Shown piece by piece: positions 1 to 6,823 of a stretch of DNA of 16,555 nucleotides. Every line of letters begins with the position of its first letter. Within the stretch, counting starts at the first letter, position 1. A program made the position numbers and the translations under genes. The notes under the pieces are model-generated. The model did no database searches. It saw nothing but the letters and a program-made list of their open reading frames with translations, and was not told the origin of the DNA. Source of the stretch: a bacterium (lineage in GTDB: Bacteria > UBA9089 > CG2-30-40-21); contig JASEHA010000020.1 in assembly GCA_030018795.1 (NCBI GenBank), positions 1 to 16,555 on the forward strand, read 5' to 3'.

Positions 1-51
1 GGAAGATTGACCTGCTCTTAGTATCACAAGCATGCTGCTTGTGGTTTTACT
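1..51 (+). repeat. Dispersed repeat R1, copy 1 (second copy at 8621-8670)
   Basis: This segment matches 8621-8670 at 47 of 51 aligned positions (three substitutions, one gap). Its core is a perfect hairpin: CACAAGCA at 25-32, a 3-nt centre TGC, and TGCTTGTG at 36-43. The second copy keeps both arms and changes only the centre to TCC. It lies 109 bp upstream of the OmpA-domain gene and may extend leftwards beyond the window. What it does is not clear. It may be a REP-like element or an untranslated leader structure. Confidence 0.8.
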
Positions 52-76
52 CGGCTTAAAGCACGGTTCAATAAGA

Positions 77-95
77 AAAAACTTGAACATCGAGT
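77..95 (+). repeat. 19-bp dispersed repeat R2, copy 1
   Basis: AAAAACTTGAACATCGAGT occurs here, again at 8907-8925 in the same orientation, and inverted at 8686-8704, all exact. Together with repeat R1 at 1-51, the first 95 bp look like a shortened version of the 8621-8925 repeat region. Confidence 0.8.
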
Positions 96-143
96 AAAAG
101 TAGAAAAAGTAGAAAAAAAACGCAAAAGAGATTTTGTATTTAC

Positions 144-150
144 AAGGAGG
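144..150 (+). promoter_or_regulatory. Strong ribosome binding site of the OmpA-domain gene
   Basis: AAGGAGG lies 9 nt before the ATG at 160. A second in-frame ATG at 169 would be 18 nt away, so the spacing favours the first. The frame is open back to position 22, but no better start is seen there. Confidence 0.8.
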
Positions 151-159
151 CATATTATT

Positions 160-3100
160 ATGAGAAATATGAGAAATTTTGGGAAGTTATTACTTATTGC
201 TTTCTTTCTTTGTTGGGCAAATATTGGTTATGGAGATGATAAGGGAGCCCCTCTGACAAAGGGGGTCCCTTTGACGGTTGTTAACTTAGATAATACCCTT
301 GACCCGCCAGGCGTAATGATAGGCGGGATTACCTCTGAATGGAAAGGGTTTTTGGAGATGCCTGTCTGGACATTAACCAAACCATTCTTAGCAAAAGAAT
401 CCTATTTTATGATGCCTGAAAAGCAAAACGAGTTTAAGTTTGGTGTGGTCTGTCAGGCAAAAAATAGCTGTGGATTTGATGAATCATATATTGTCTCTTT
501 AATAGTTGAAAAAGAAACAGCCCCACATTCAGATAAATGGTCTTTTGTAAGTGCTGACAGGGAAACCATCCCTTGCCGGGCAAAGAGTGTGGATAAAAGA
601 AATTTCTTGAGTACCACTATCTTCCAACAAGAACCAGAGGCTCGCTACAGGCTTACAGTTTGTTCAAGAATGGCTGTGGAAGAAAAAACAGCAAAAGAGA
701 TAACCTACCTTACCATGACAATCCCCTGTAAGGGGGCAATAATGGCTGAGGCTCATATCGGACACCCAATGGATGGACGGATTGAGGATACAGGAATTCC
801 TATTAAAGGGGTTAGGTTTGAGAAACAGGGAACGAGTATTGCTGCTCAGGAAGAAGGGGAGCAATATATGATCAAGGAGCTTTCTACCGGGGAACATCTT
901 ATCACCGCTAAGGCACATGGCTTCAAGCCAGCGTCTCAAAAAATAAATGTTTCATCAGTAAAGTCAAGCTATCTTAAAATGCTGCTTATTCCAGAGAATC
1001 CATTTGTTTATGGATTAATAAAGGATTCTGGAACAGGTGAGGGGCTTTCTGATACAACTATTGATCTGCTTAAAGGGCAAAGTTTCTTAAGACAGGTAAA
1101 ATCCGGACAAAAAGGACAAACAGGACAAAAAGGTAATTATTCTATAGATAACCTCAATAAGGGGATTGAATATACCCTGATTTCTTCATCTGAGGGCTAT
1201 GAAAAACGGAGACAGACAGTATCCTTTGGTCCAGAACAAACAGTGGCAAGGGTAGACTTTCTTCTAACAAGGGCATTGCCGCCAACAGCTGTAGAAAAAA
1301 CCACTAAAGAGTTGGCTCCGCCGGTTGTAACAGTTAAACTTGCCCCGGTTCCAGAGACACCAATGGAGATAGTAGCACCGCCTATGCCGGAAAAACCAGC
1401 ACCATTAAAGGCATTGGCTGAAATAAAAGAAGAGAAAGGGATTACAGTTAAAGAAGATAAGGGGACAATAAAGATAGAGCTGACTCAGGCAGCAGTTAAC
1501 TTTGTTACTGGCAGTCATGTGGTTCAAGCCACAGCCTATCCTGTCCTGACAAAGGTGGCAAATATCCTTAAAACATATCCTGATTGCAAGGTTATGATAG
1601 AAGGGCATACGGATAATGTTCCCCTTGGACCTGTGACGCAAAAGAAATATAAGGATAATAAGGGATTGTCGCAATCAAGAGCAGAAGGTGTTATGGCATT
1701 TCTGGTTGAAAGGGAAGGCGTGCCAGCTGCTAATCTGACAGCCATTGGGTATGGGGAAGCAAAACCGATTGCTTTAAATAAAACACCTGAAGACAAGGCA
1801 CGGAATCGAAGGGTAGAGATTACCATTAAAAAGCCTGATGTATCTGCTCCATTGCCAGAGTTACCAAAGCCTATAGCATCGCCTGTGGCGGTAGCACCTC
1901 TGACACCAGTGGCAGCAGCACCAGCAATTCCAGCACCAGAGGCACCAAAGCCTGTGGTTGTCGAGGCTGCCAAGCCAAAGCCTGCAACACCTCCTGTACC
2001 GGCGGCAGTAGCAGCAGCACCAGCAGTTCTGGCACCAGAGGCACCAAAGCCTGTGGTTGTCGAAGCAGCTAAGCCAAAGCCTGCAACACCGCCAGCACCG
2101 GTAGTAGTAGCAGCACCAGCAATTCCAGCACCAGAGGCAGCAAAGCCTGTGGTTGTCGAAGCAGCTAAGCCAAAGCCTGCAACACCTCCCGTACCGGTGG
2201 CAGCAGTGGCAGCAGCACCAGCAGTTCTGGCACCAGAGGCACCAAAGCCTGTGGTTGTCGAGGCGGCTAAGCCAATGCTTGCAACACCGCCTGTACCGGT
2301 AGCAGTGCCGCCAGTAGTCGTTGCAGTGCCAACGGTTTACACCATGCTGACCAATGGTGGGTTTAATGATGGGATGAATGCCTGGACTTCAAGAAAGGAA
2401 GGGATAGGCAATATTTATGTTGGTATTGCCAATGATAGTTCGTCTCATCCAACAACACTTGAGATGAAACGGCAAAAATCGCAGTCTAATATGGGTGAGG
2501 CAGGGGTTTTACAGCTGTTGAATATTGATGTTTACAGATATACTCAAATCATCCTGAAGGCTGACATAAAGATAGATAGCACAAGCATGTCTGGTGATGG
2601 CGGGTATCCTGTATGCCTTGAATTAAAATACACTGGTACAGACGGTAAACCGTATCTGTTCAAGCATGGTTTCCTTGTAGGAGGTAAGCTGAATTATCCG
2701 GATATTGGTGAACAAATAAAGAAGGGATTATGGGTTGCCTATGTTTCTCCAAACCTGACACAGCTTTCTCCAAGACCAGTAAAGATAACAGAGGCAAAGA
2801 TTACTGCCCAAGGCTGGGATTTTGTGAGCAGGGTTGATAATGTTGAGCTTCAACTGGGTATGCTGCCGACAGAGGTAGCTGAGGTGCATAAACCTGCAGA
2901 GGTTGTTGTTCCTAAAAAACCTCAAGTGCCTGCTGCACCACAAGTAACCACCTATATCAAGCTTATGAATGGCGGCTTTGAGCAAGGGATGGAATGTTGG
3001 CAGTCTGTCTCGCAGGGGTCAGGAAAGATAAAGGTTGAGGCAGTAAAGGATGATAGCCATCATCCTCATAGCCTTGAGATAAGCAGACAGGATTCAAATT

Positions 3101-3882
3101 CTACCATTGGCGGAGCAAGCGTGTTCCAGATGCTGGATATTAGTGTCATCAGATATAATCTCTGTATGTTGCAGGGAGAGATAAAAGTGCTCTCTGAATC
3201 TCTTTCCAGAGACAGACAGCAAAAGGGGATATATCCTGTTTGCTTAGAGATGGAATACATGGATATTTCAGGCAAGCCTCATCTTTTCAGGCATGGATTC
3301 CTGACAAAGGGTAAGTTGCAATCACCTGAGATGGAGGAAATGGTTAAAAAGAATACATGGGTAAGCTATACCACACCCAATCTCATGGATCTGTCTCCAA
3401 AACCAGCTAAAATAACCTGTATAAGGGTAAAAAGCGATGGCTGGGATATGGTCAGTCGGATAGATAACTTAAGCCTGGAGCTCTCAAGTAAACCCATAGA
3501 AAAGCCAGTAGTGGTTGTTCCTCAACCAAAGATAGAGATGCCAGAGCTGACAAAGCCTGAAATAAAGGAAGGGGTAAAGCCTCCAGTGAAAAAAGAGCCT
3601 GAATCATGGATAATGGATGAAGGGGAGGCTCTGAGTAGATTTGGAGAGATGGAGTCTGCCGGTATGGAAAGGCTGGCTGAATCCTTAATAGTTGATCCCA
3701 AGGGCATAGAAGAAATCTCCATACTCTTAGTATCTCCAAGCCTTAGCCCCAAACAGGCAGCCAGAATACTCTATAAGCTCTATCAGGTGCAAGGAGATAA
3801 GTCTGTAAATAAGGTGCTGAAGATTGTAGGCGATATTAATCCGGATAAGGTGGCAAAGATTAAGAAATTGCTGTCTAAATAG
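160..3882 (+). CDS. Exported multidomain OmpA-family protein with duplicated carbohydrate-binding-like domains
   Basis: Predicted envelope protein of 1240 residues. Residues 1-25 form a signal peptide: basic start, hydrophobic LLLIAFFLCW stretch, likely cleavage after GYG. Residues 26-190 are unrecognised and contain several cysteines. Residues about 195-375 look like two CarboxypepD-regulatory-type beta domains. Residues about 436-557 are an OmpA C-terminal domain, with EGHTDNVP and ARNRRVEI as the expected peptidoglycan-binding motifs. A Pro/Ala-rich stretch with four tandem repeats follows. Residues about 727-903 and 932-1110 are two copies of a domain opening with NGGF, as in CBM4/9-like modules, each ending in a GWD(F/M)VSR(V/I)DN motif. 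The last 95 residues are helical and unrecognised. By family knowledge the OmpA domain anchors to the cell wall, and I infer that the duplicated domains bind glycan. An OmpA domain in the middle of a long protein is unusual. No operon partner is visible, and the next genes look foreign. Confidence 0.8.
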   Translation: MRNMRNFGKLLLIAFFLCWANIGYGDDKGAPLTKGVPLTVVNLDNTLDPPGVMIGGITSEWKGFLEMPVWTLTKPFLAKESYFMMPEKQNEFKFGVVCQAKNSCGFDESYIVSLIVEKETAPHSDKWSFVSADRETIPCRAKSVDKRNFLSTTIFQQEPEARYRLTVCSRMAVEEKTAKEITYLTMTIPCKGAIMAEAHIGHPMDGRIEDTGIPIKGVRFEKQGTSIAAQEEGEQYMIKELSTGEHLITAKAHGFKPASQKINVSSVKSSYLKMLLIPENPFVYGLIKDSGTGEGLSDTTIDLLKGQSFLRQVKSGQKGQTGQKGNYSIDNLNKGIEYTLISSSEGYEKRRQTVSFGPEQTVARVDFLLTRALPPTAVEKTTKELAPPVVTVKLAPVPETPMEIVAPPMPEKPAPLKALAEIKEEKGITVKEDKGTIKIELTQAAVNFVTGSHVVQATAYPVLTKVANILKTYPDCKVMIEGHTDNVPLGPVTQKKYKDNKGLSQSRAEGVMAFLVEREGVPAANLTAIGYGEAKPIALNKTPEDKARNRRVEITIKKPDVSAPLPELPKPIASPVAVAPLTPVAAAPAIPAPEAPKPVVVEAAKPKPATPPVPAAVAAAPAVLAPEAPKPVVVEAAKPKPATPPAPVVVAAPAIPAPEAAKPVVVEAAKPKPATPPVPVAAVAAAPAVLAPEAPKPVVVEAAKPMLATPPVPVAVPPVVVAVPTVYTMLTNGGFNDGMNAWTSRKEGIGNIYVGIANDSSSHPTTLEMKRQKSQSNMGEAGVLQLLNIDVYRYTQIILKADIKIDSTSMSGDGGYPVCLELKYTGTDGKPYLFKHGFLVGGKLNYPDIGEQIKKGLWVAYVSPNLTQLSPRPVKITEAKITAQGWDFVSRVDNVELQLGMLPTEVAEVHKPAEVVVPKKPQVPAAPQVTTYIKLMNGGFEQGMECWQSVSQGSGKIKVEAVKDDSHHPHSLEISRQDSNSTIGGASVFQMLDISVIRYNLCMLQGEIKVLSESLSRDRQQKGIYPVCLEMEYMDISGKPHLFRHGFLTKGKLQSPEMEEMVKKNTWVSYTTPNLMDLSPKPAKITCIRVKSDGWDMVSRIDNLSLELSSKPIEKPVVVVPQPKIEMPELTKPEIKEGVKPPVKKEPESWIMDEGEALSRFGEMESAGMERLAESLIVDPKGIEEISILLVSPSLSPKQAARILYKLYQVQGDKSVNKVLKIVGDINPDKVAKIKKLLSK
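1921..2316 (+). repeat. Four-copy Pro/Ala/Val-rich coding tandem repeat
   Basis: Copies start near 1921, 2020, 2116 and 2218, with a period of 96-102 bp (32-34 codons, always in frame). Each encodes a version of APEAPKPVVVEAAKPKPATP. The DNA is nearly identical between copies, so the expansion is recent or homogenised. It forms an extended linker between the OmpA domain and the carbohydrate-binding-like domains. Confidence 0.85.
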
Positions 3883-3927
3883 CGGCCAACATGTAGGGGC
3901 GTATTGCGGTACTCACCCCTACCCTGA

Positions 3928-3950
3928 CCCTCCCCCATCAAGGGGGAGGG
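3928..3950. repeat. GC-rich hairpin, REP-like, left side of the R-M cassette
   Basis: Perfect 9-bp stem: CCCTCCCCC at 3928-3936 and GGGGGAGGG at 3942-3950, with loop ATCAA. The flank CACCCCTACCCTGA belongs to the same unit. The reverse complement closely matches 6701-6738 on the far side of the cassette. It starts 45 bp after the upstream stop codon and could stop transcription, but only a weak T-rich stretch follows, so a repeat element is the better call. Confidence 0.7.
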
Positions 3951-4187
3951 AACTTTCTGGGTTCTTTAACGAATTTATATGGGTAGGCTAATTATGCATC
4001 AGGTATGTCCTATGCCATTCTATCAACTGGTAAATGACCCGTTGGATGTCTTCTGGTGCTCCCCCATGTCAAGCAATACCAAAACATGGCAGGAAATAGA
4101 GTCAAGCAGTGCTTAAGACTGTAGATATGGCGGGAGAGGCTATGCAACGCTCACCTCGAAAATTTTCTCGAAAGACTAATTTTTATC
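3951..4187. other. Intergenic stretch between the OmpA-domain gene and the R-M cassette
   Basis: The whole gap between stop 3882 and start 4307 is 424 bp. Apart from the hairpin at 3928-3950 and the possible promoter at 4188-4216, no supported gene is seen. A 45-codon frame at 3979-4116 has no ribosome site and no recognisable product. Composition shifts to AT-rich near 4160. A direct repeat CTCGAAA occurs twice around 4155-4176. A small hairpin, GCCGT-AAC-ACGGC, sits further on at 4245-4257. Confidence 0.5.
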
Positions 4188-4216
4188 TTGACATCCAATG
4201 TCCTATATGATAAACT
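4188..4216 (+). promoter_or_regulatory. Possible sigma70-type promoter of the R-M operon
   Basis: TTGACA at 4188-4193 is a perfect -35 box. A 17-bp spacer leads to TAAACT at 4211-4216, which matches 4 of 6 consensus -10 positions including both ends. This would give a leader of roughly 85 nt before the methyltransferase start, containing the GCCGT/ACGGC hairpin. TATGAT at 4206-4211 is a better -10 match but only 12 bp away. Confidence 0.4.
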
Positions 4217-4306
4217 CAATTTGTGAAAGAAACTATTAAAAACTGCCGTAACACGGCTTAGTTCAACAAATTAAAGATATAATAATTAAAAATAAAGTGA
4301 AGAAAT

Positions 4307-5698
4307 ATGATAACAAAAGAATATATTAAAGAATTGAAAATCAATGGTAACGGAGATTTGAGTGAGCTTGCACGAAACAATTTATCAAATGCAGGAAATT
4401 TGGTTTCCATACTTAAAAATTTAGGACATTTACCAGTAAATTTTGATGGAAAATGGCTTTTAGAATTAACAAATAGTAGATTTTCGCAAGTAAGAGAACT
4501 TGCAGTAAAAAATATTGCCAAATTAACACAACACGAATATCTTGAAACATTAAAAAAGATAATCAAAACTGACACTGATACAAATGTTCGTCGAGAAGCT
4601 GTATCTGCAATAGGCAGAATGAGAAACATAAATAACAAAAAAATACTTATTGAAATTTTGCAAGACACTGATCCGAAAATAGTATGCCAGGCTATTCGTG
4701 GATTGTTAGTTTTTAAAAATGATGAAGAAATTAATAATAGTTTAAAAACTTTGATTAATCACGAAAACGAAATGATAAGAACCGTGATTTACAAAGAATA
4801 CTTTGCAAAAGAACAAAAACAAGAAAGTGTATTACCTCATGCAAAAACATATGAATATTTGAAAAATGTAATAGTTAATGGTGATGTTCGAGAGATTTTG
4901 AAAAATGTCCCCAATGAAAGCATTCATTTAACCTTTACATCACCCCCATATTACAATGCTCGGGATTACTCTATTTACCCAAGTTACGAAGCTTATTTAA
5001 GTTTTCTGGAACAAGTATTTTTAGAAACCTATCGTATAACCAAAGAAGGAAGATTTTTAATTGTCAATACTTCACCAATAATTATTCCAAGGATAAGCCG
5101 TGCTCATTCAAGTAAACGTTATCCAATTCCTTTTGATATTCATCATTATTTAATGCAAATGGGTTGGGAGTTTATTGATGATATTATTTGGTTAAAACCT
5201 GAATATAGTGTTAAAAATAGAATTGGTGGATTTCAACAACACCGTAAGCCATTAGCTTACAAACCCAACTCGGTTACTGAATATTTAATGGTTTATCGGA
5301 AACAAACAGAAAAATTGATTGATTGGAATATACATCAATATGACTACCATACTGTTGAGCAAAGTAAGGTTCCTGAAGGATATGAAACTACAAATGTTTG
5401 GAAAATTGACCCTAAATTTGATAAAATACATTCAGCTGTTTTTCCAGTAGAGTTATGTAAAAGAGTTGTAGAATACTATTCGTTTAAGGGAGATTTAATA
5501 TTTGATCCATTTGCTGGTAGCGGGACACTAGGAAGAACAGCAAAAAATCTGGACAGATATTTCTTTTTAACAGAACAAGAACCAACTTATTTTGAATATA
5601 TGAAAACATTTGTAAGAAAAGAAGGTTTATTTAATTTGTTTAAAGAAAAGCCAACATTATTTTTAACATTAAAAGAATTTAAGGAGACAATAATATGA
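4307..5698 (+). CDS. DNA methyltransferase (beta class, probably N4-cytosine) with N-terminal HEAT repeats
   Basis: Modification enzyme of a two-gene R-M system, 463 residues, transferring methyl from S-adenosylmethionine to DNA. Residues about 48-168 read as HEAT repeats, for example SQVRELAVKNIAKL and TNVRREAVSAIGRM followed by LIEILQDTDPKIV. The catalytic part covers about 182-440. Motif IV TSPPY (211-215) comes first and the SAM-binding motif FDPFAGSG (399-406) last, which is the beta-class order. About 185 residues between them should hold the target-recognition region. TSPPY favours N4-methylcytosine, although beta-class adenine enzymes cannot be excluded. The ribosome site before the ATG is weak. 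The stop overlaps the endonuclease start by 4 bp. The gene is markedly AT-rich compared with its neighbours, suggesting horizontal transfer. HEAT repeats fused to such an enzyme are unusual and their role is unknown to me. Confidence 0.88.
   Translation: MITKEYIKELKINGNGDLSELARNNLSNAGNLVSILKNLGHLPVNFDGKWLLELTNSRFSQVRELAVKNIAKLTQHEYLETLKKIIKTDTDTNVRREAVSAIGRMRNINNKKILIEILQDTDPKIVCQAIRGLLVFKNDEEINNSLKTLINHENEMIRTVIYKEYFAKEQKQESVLPHAKTYEYLKNVIVNGDVREILKNVPNESIHLTFTSPPYYNARDYSIYPSYEAYLSFLEQVFLETYRITKEGRFLIVNTSPIIIPRISRAHSSKRYPIPFDIHHYLMQMGWEFIDDIIWLKPEYSVKNRIGGFQQHRKPLAYKPNSVTEYLMVYRKQTEKLIDWNIHQYDYHTVEQSKVPEGYETTNVWKIDPKFDKIHSAVFPVELCKRVVEYYSFKGDLIFDPFAGSGTLGRTAKNLDRYFFLTEQEPTYFEYMKTFVRKEGLFNLFKEKPTLFLTLKEFKETII
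5681..5686 (+). promoter_or_regulatory. Ribosome binding site of the endonuclease, inside the methyltransferase gene
   Basis: AAGGAG lies 8 nt before the ATG at 5695 and within the last codons of the methyltransferase. It is much stronger than the site of the upstream gene. Together with the ATGA overlap it points to translational coupling, so methylase is made before endonuclease. Confidence 0.75.
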
Positions 5699-6606
5699 CA
5701 CTTACAGAACAAGTTGCAAAAAATATTATCCGTAAGTTATTCAAAGGAGAAGATTACAGAATTGAAATTGTAACAATATTAACCGCAGAGTTTTTACAAT
5801 TTGCAATTGATTTCTTCAAGAAAATTATCGAGGCAAAATTAAACAACGAAAATGTAACTGCTGACTGGTATAAAGAAGAGTTTTTAAGCAATAGTTTAAG
5901 CAAAGAGGAAATTGCCATTAATAGTGGTTTGAATATGAAAACTATTAGTAATATGTATAACACTGCTACAAAGCAAATTGTAATAGATGCTTCAAATGAA
6001 CATTATAATACGCTTTATCAGTCGATACAAAATCTTGTAGAAGTAGAAAACGAATTGGAATTAACTCTCACAATTAAGCTAAGAAATGTTTCAGTTGACT
6101 TAAATGTTAGTGAAACTTTGATTGTAATTAATACACTTGCAGTCAAAAGAGCAGCTTTAAGGGGTGGACTTTGGAGTACAGCAGGTAAAAGAGTTGAAAA
6201 ACCTCTCATGCAAACACTTTGTAAGCTTTATGGTGTTTCAGAGAACAACTACAAAATAGAAGCTATTGGTAATGCAACCATGTCATTTGAAAGAGAAATT
6301 GACTTTTACCTTTGCAATGAAGAAAATGATTATAAATGCGAGGTAAAACTTATGGGCAAAGGTAACCCTGAGAGTGCAGACGCTGTTATTGCAAGAGATA
6401 GCAAAGTATTTGTAGCCGATAAATTATCTGATACAAACAAGGCTCAATTAGACAGCTTGAAAATTAGTTGGGTAGAATTGAGAAATACCAACGGTTATAA
6501 GCGATTCAAAACTGTACTTGATATGTTGAATATCCCATACACTGACTACAGTGGAACAAATATAGTTACTGATTTGGATTTGATTTTTCAAACAGTATTT
6601 GTGTAA
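5695..6606 (+). CDS. Type II restriction endonuclease, CfrBI-like, PD-(D/E)XK fold
   Basis: Predicted nuclease of 303 residues that cuts DNA not protected by the upstream methyltransferase. A PD-(D/E)XK active site is visible as EID with D203, followed by E216-V-K218. The N-terminal half is helical, with an SKEEIAINSGLNMKTISNMYN stretch (about residues 69-89) that resembles a helix-turn-helix. The segment LAVKRAALRGGLWSTAGKR is very like what I recall of CfrBI-family endonucleases. That assignment is from memory and is less certain than the nuclease call. CfrBI cuts CCWWGG and its partner methylase makes N4-methylcytosine, consistent with the TSPPY motif next door. The 4-bp overlap with the methyltransferase and shared AT-rich composition mark the two as one mobile cassette. 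No controller (C) protein gene is seen. Confidence 0.75.
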   Translation: MTLTEQVAKNIIRKLFKGEDYRIEIVTILTAEFLQFAIDFFKKIIEAKLNNENVTADWYKEEFLSNSLSKEEIAINSGLNMKTISNMYNTATKQIVIDASNEHYNTLYQSIQNLVEVENELELTLTIKLRNVSVDLNVSETLIVINTLAVKRAALRGGLWSTAGKRVEKPLMQTLCKLYGVSENNYKIEAIGNATMSFEREIDFYLCNEENDYKCEVKLMGKGNPESADAVIARDSKVFVADKLSDTNKAQLDSLKISWVELRNTNGYKRFKTVLDMLNIPYTDYSGTNIVTDLDLIFQTVFV

Positions 6607-6701
6607 ATTCAAGGGTCATATTGGAATCTTGGGATTAGACTATCATGCAATTAAAGAACTATTTTCTGGTGCTCTATCATCAATGAGGATGGCAGATTGT
6701 T

Positions 6702-6725
6702 CCCTCTCCCCTGATGGGGAGAGGG
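6702..6725. repeat. GC-rich hairpin, REP-like, right side of the R-M cassette
   Basis: Perfect 10-bp stem: CCCTCTCCCC at 6702-6711 and GGGGAGAGGG at 6716-6725, with loop TGAT. The unit continues to the GTGAGGGGG block at 6731-6739. It matches the reverse complement of 3914-3951, so the two copies flank the R-M genes in inverted orientation. It lies 95 bp after the endonuclease stop and 99 bp before nadB. The rest of the 6607-6823 gap shows no gene. Confidence 0.7.
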
Positions 6726-6778
6726 TTAAGTGAGGGGGATAAATATTTGTCCCTGCTATCCTGCACATACTTGGCTTT

Positions 6779-6806
6779 TTGACTTTTTGAATTTTTGGCA
6801 TAACTT
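6779..6806 (+). promoter_or_regulatory. Weak promoter candidate for nadB
   Basis: TTGACT at 6779-6784 matches 5 of 6 of the -35 consensus, and TAACTT at 6801-6806 follows after 16 bp as a poor -10 (3 of 6). It would leave a very short leader of about 10 nt. No repressor site could be recognised. Confidence 0.2.
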
Positions 6807-6823
6807 AAACAAAGGAAAAGCTC

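Noticed and set aside
1536..1973. 145-codon minus-strand frame opposite the OmpA-domain gene
   Set aside because: It is antisense to a well-supported coding region and driven by its Pro/Ala-rich composition.
3979..4116. 45-codon open frame between the OmpA-domain gene and the R-M cassette
   Set aside because: No ribosome binding site, no recognisable domain and no support beyond an open frame. It may be a decayed gene end.
4307..6606. Controller (C) protein or operator for the R-M system
   Set aside because: No small helix-turn-helix gene precedes the operon and no convincing repeated C-box is seen upstream of 4307.
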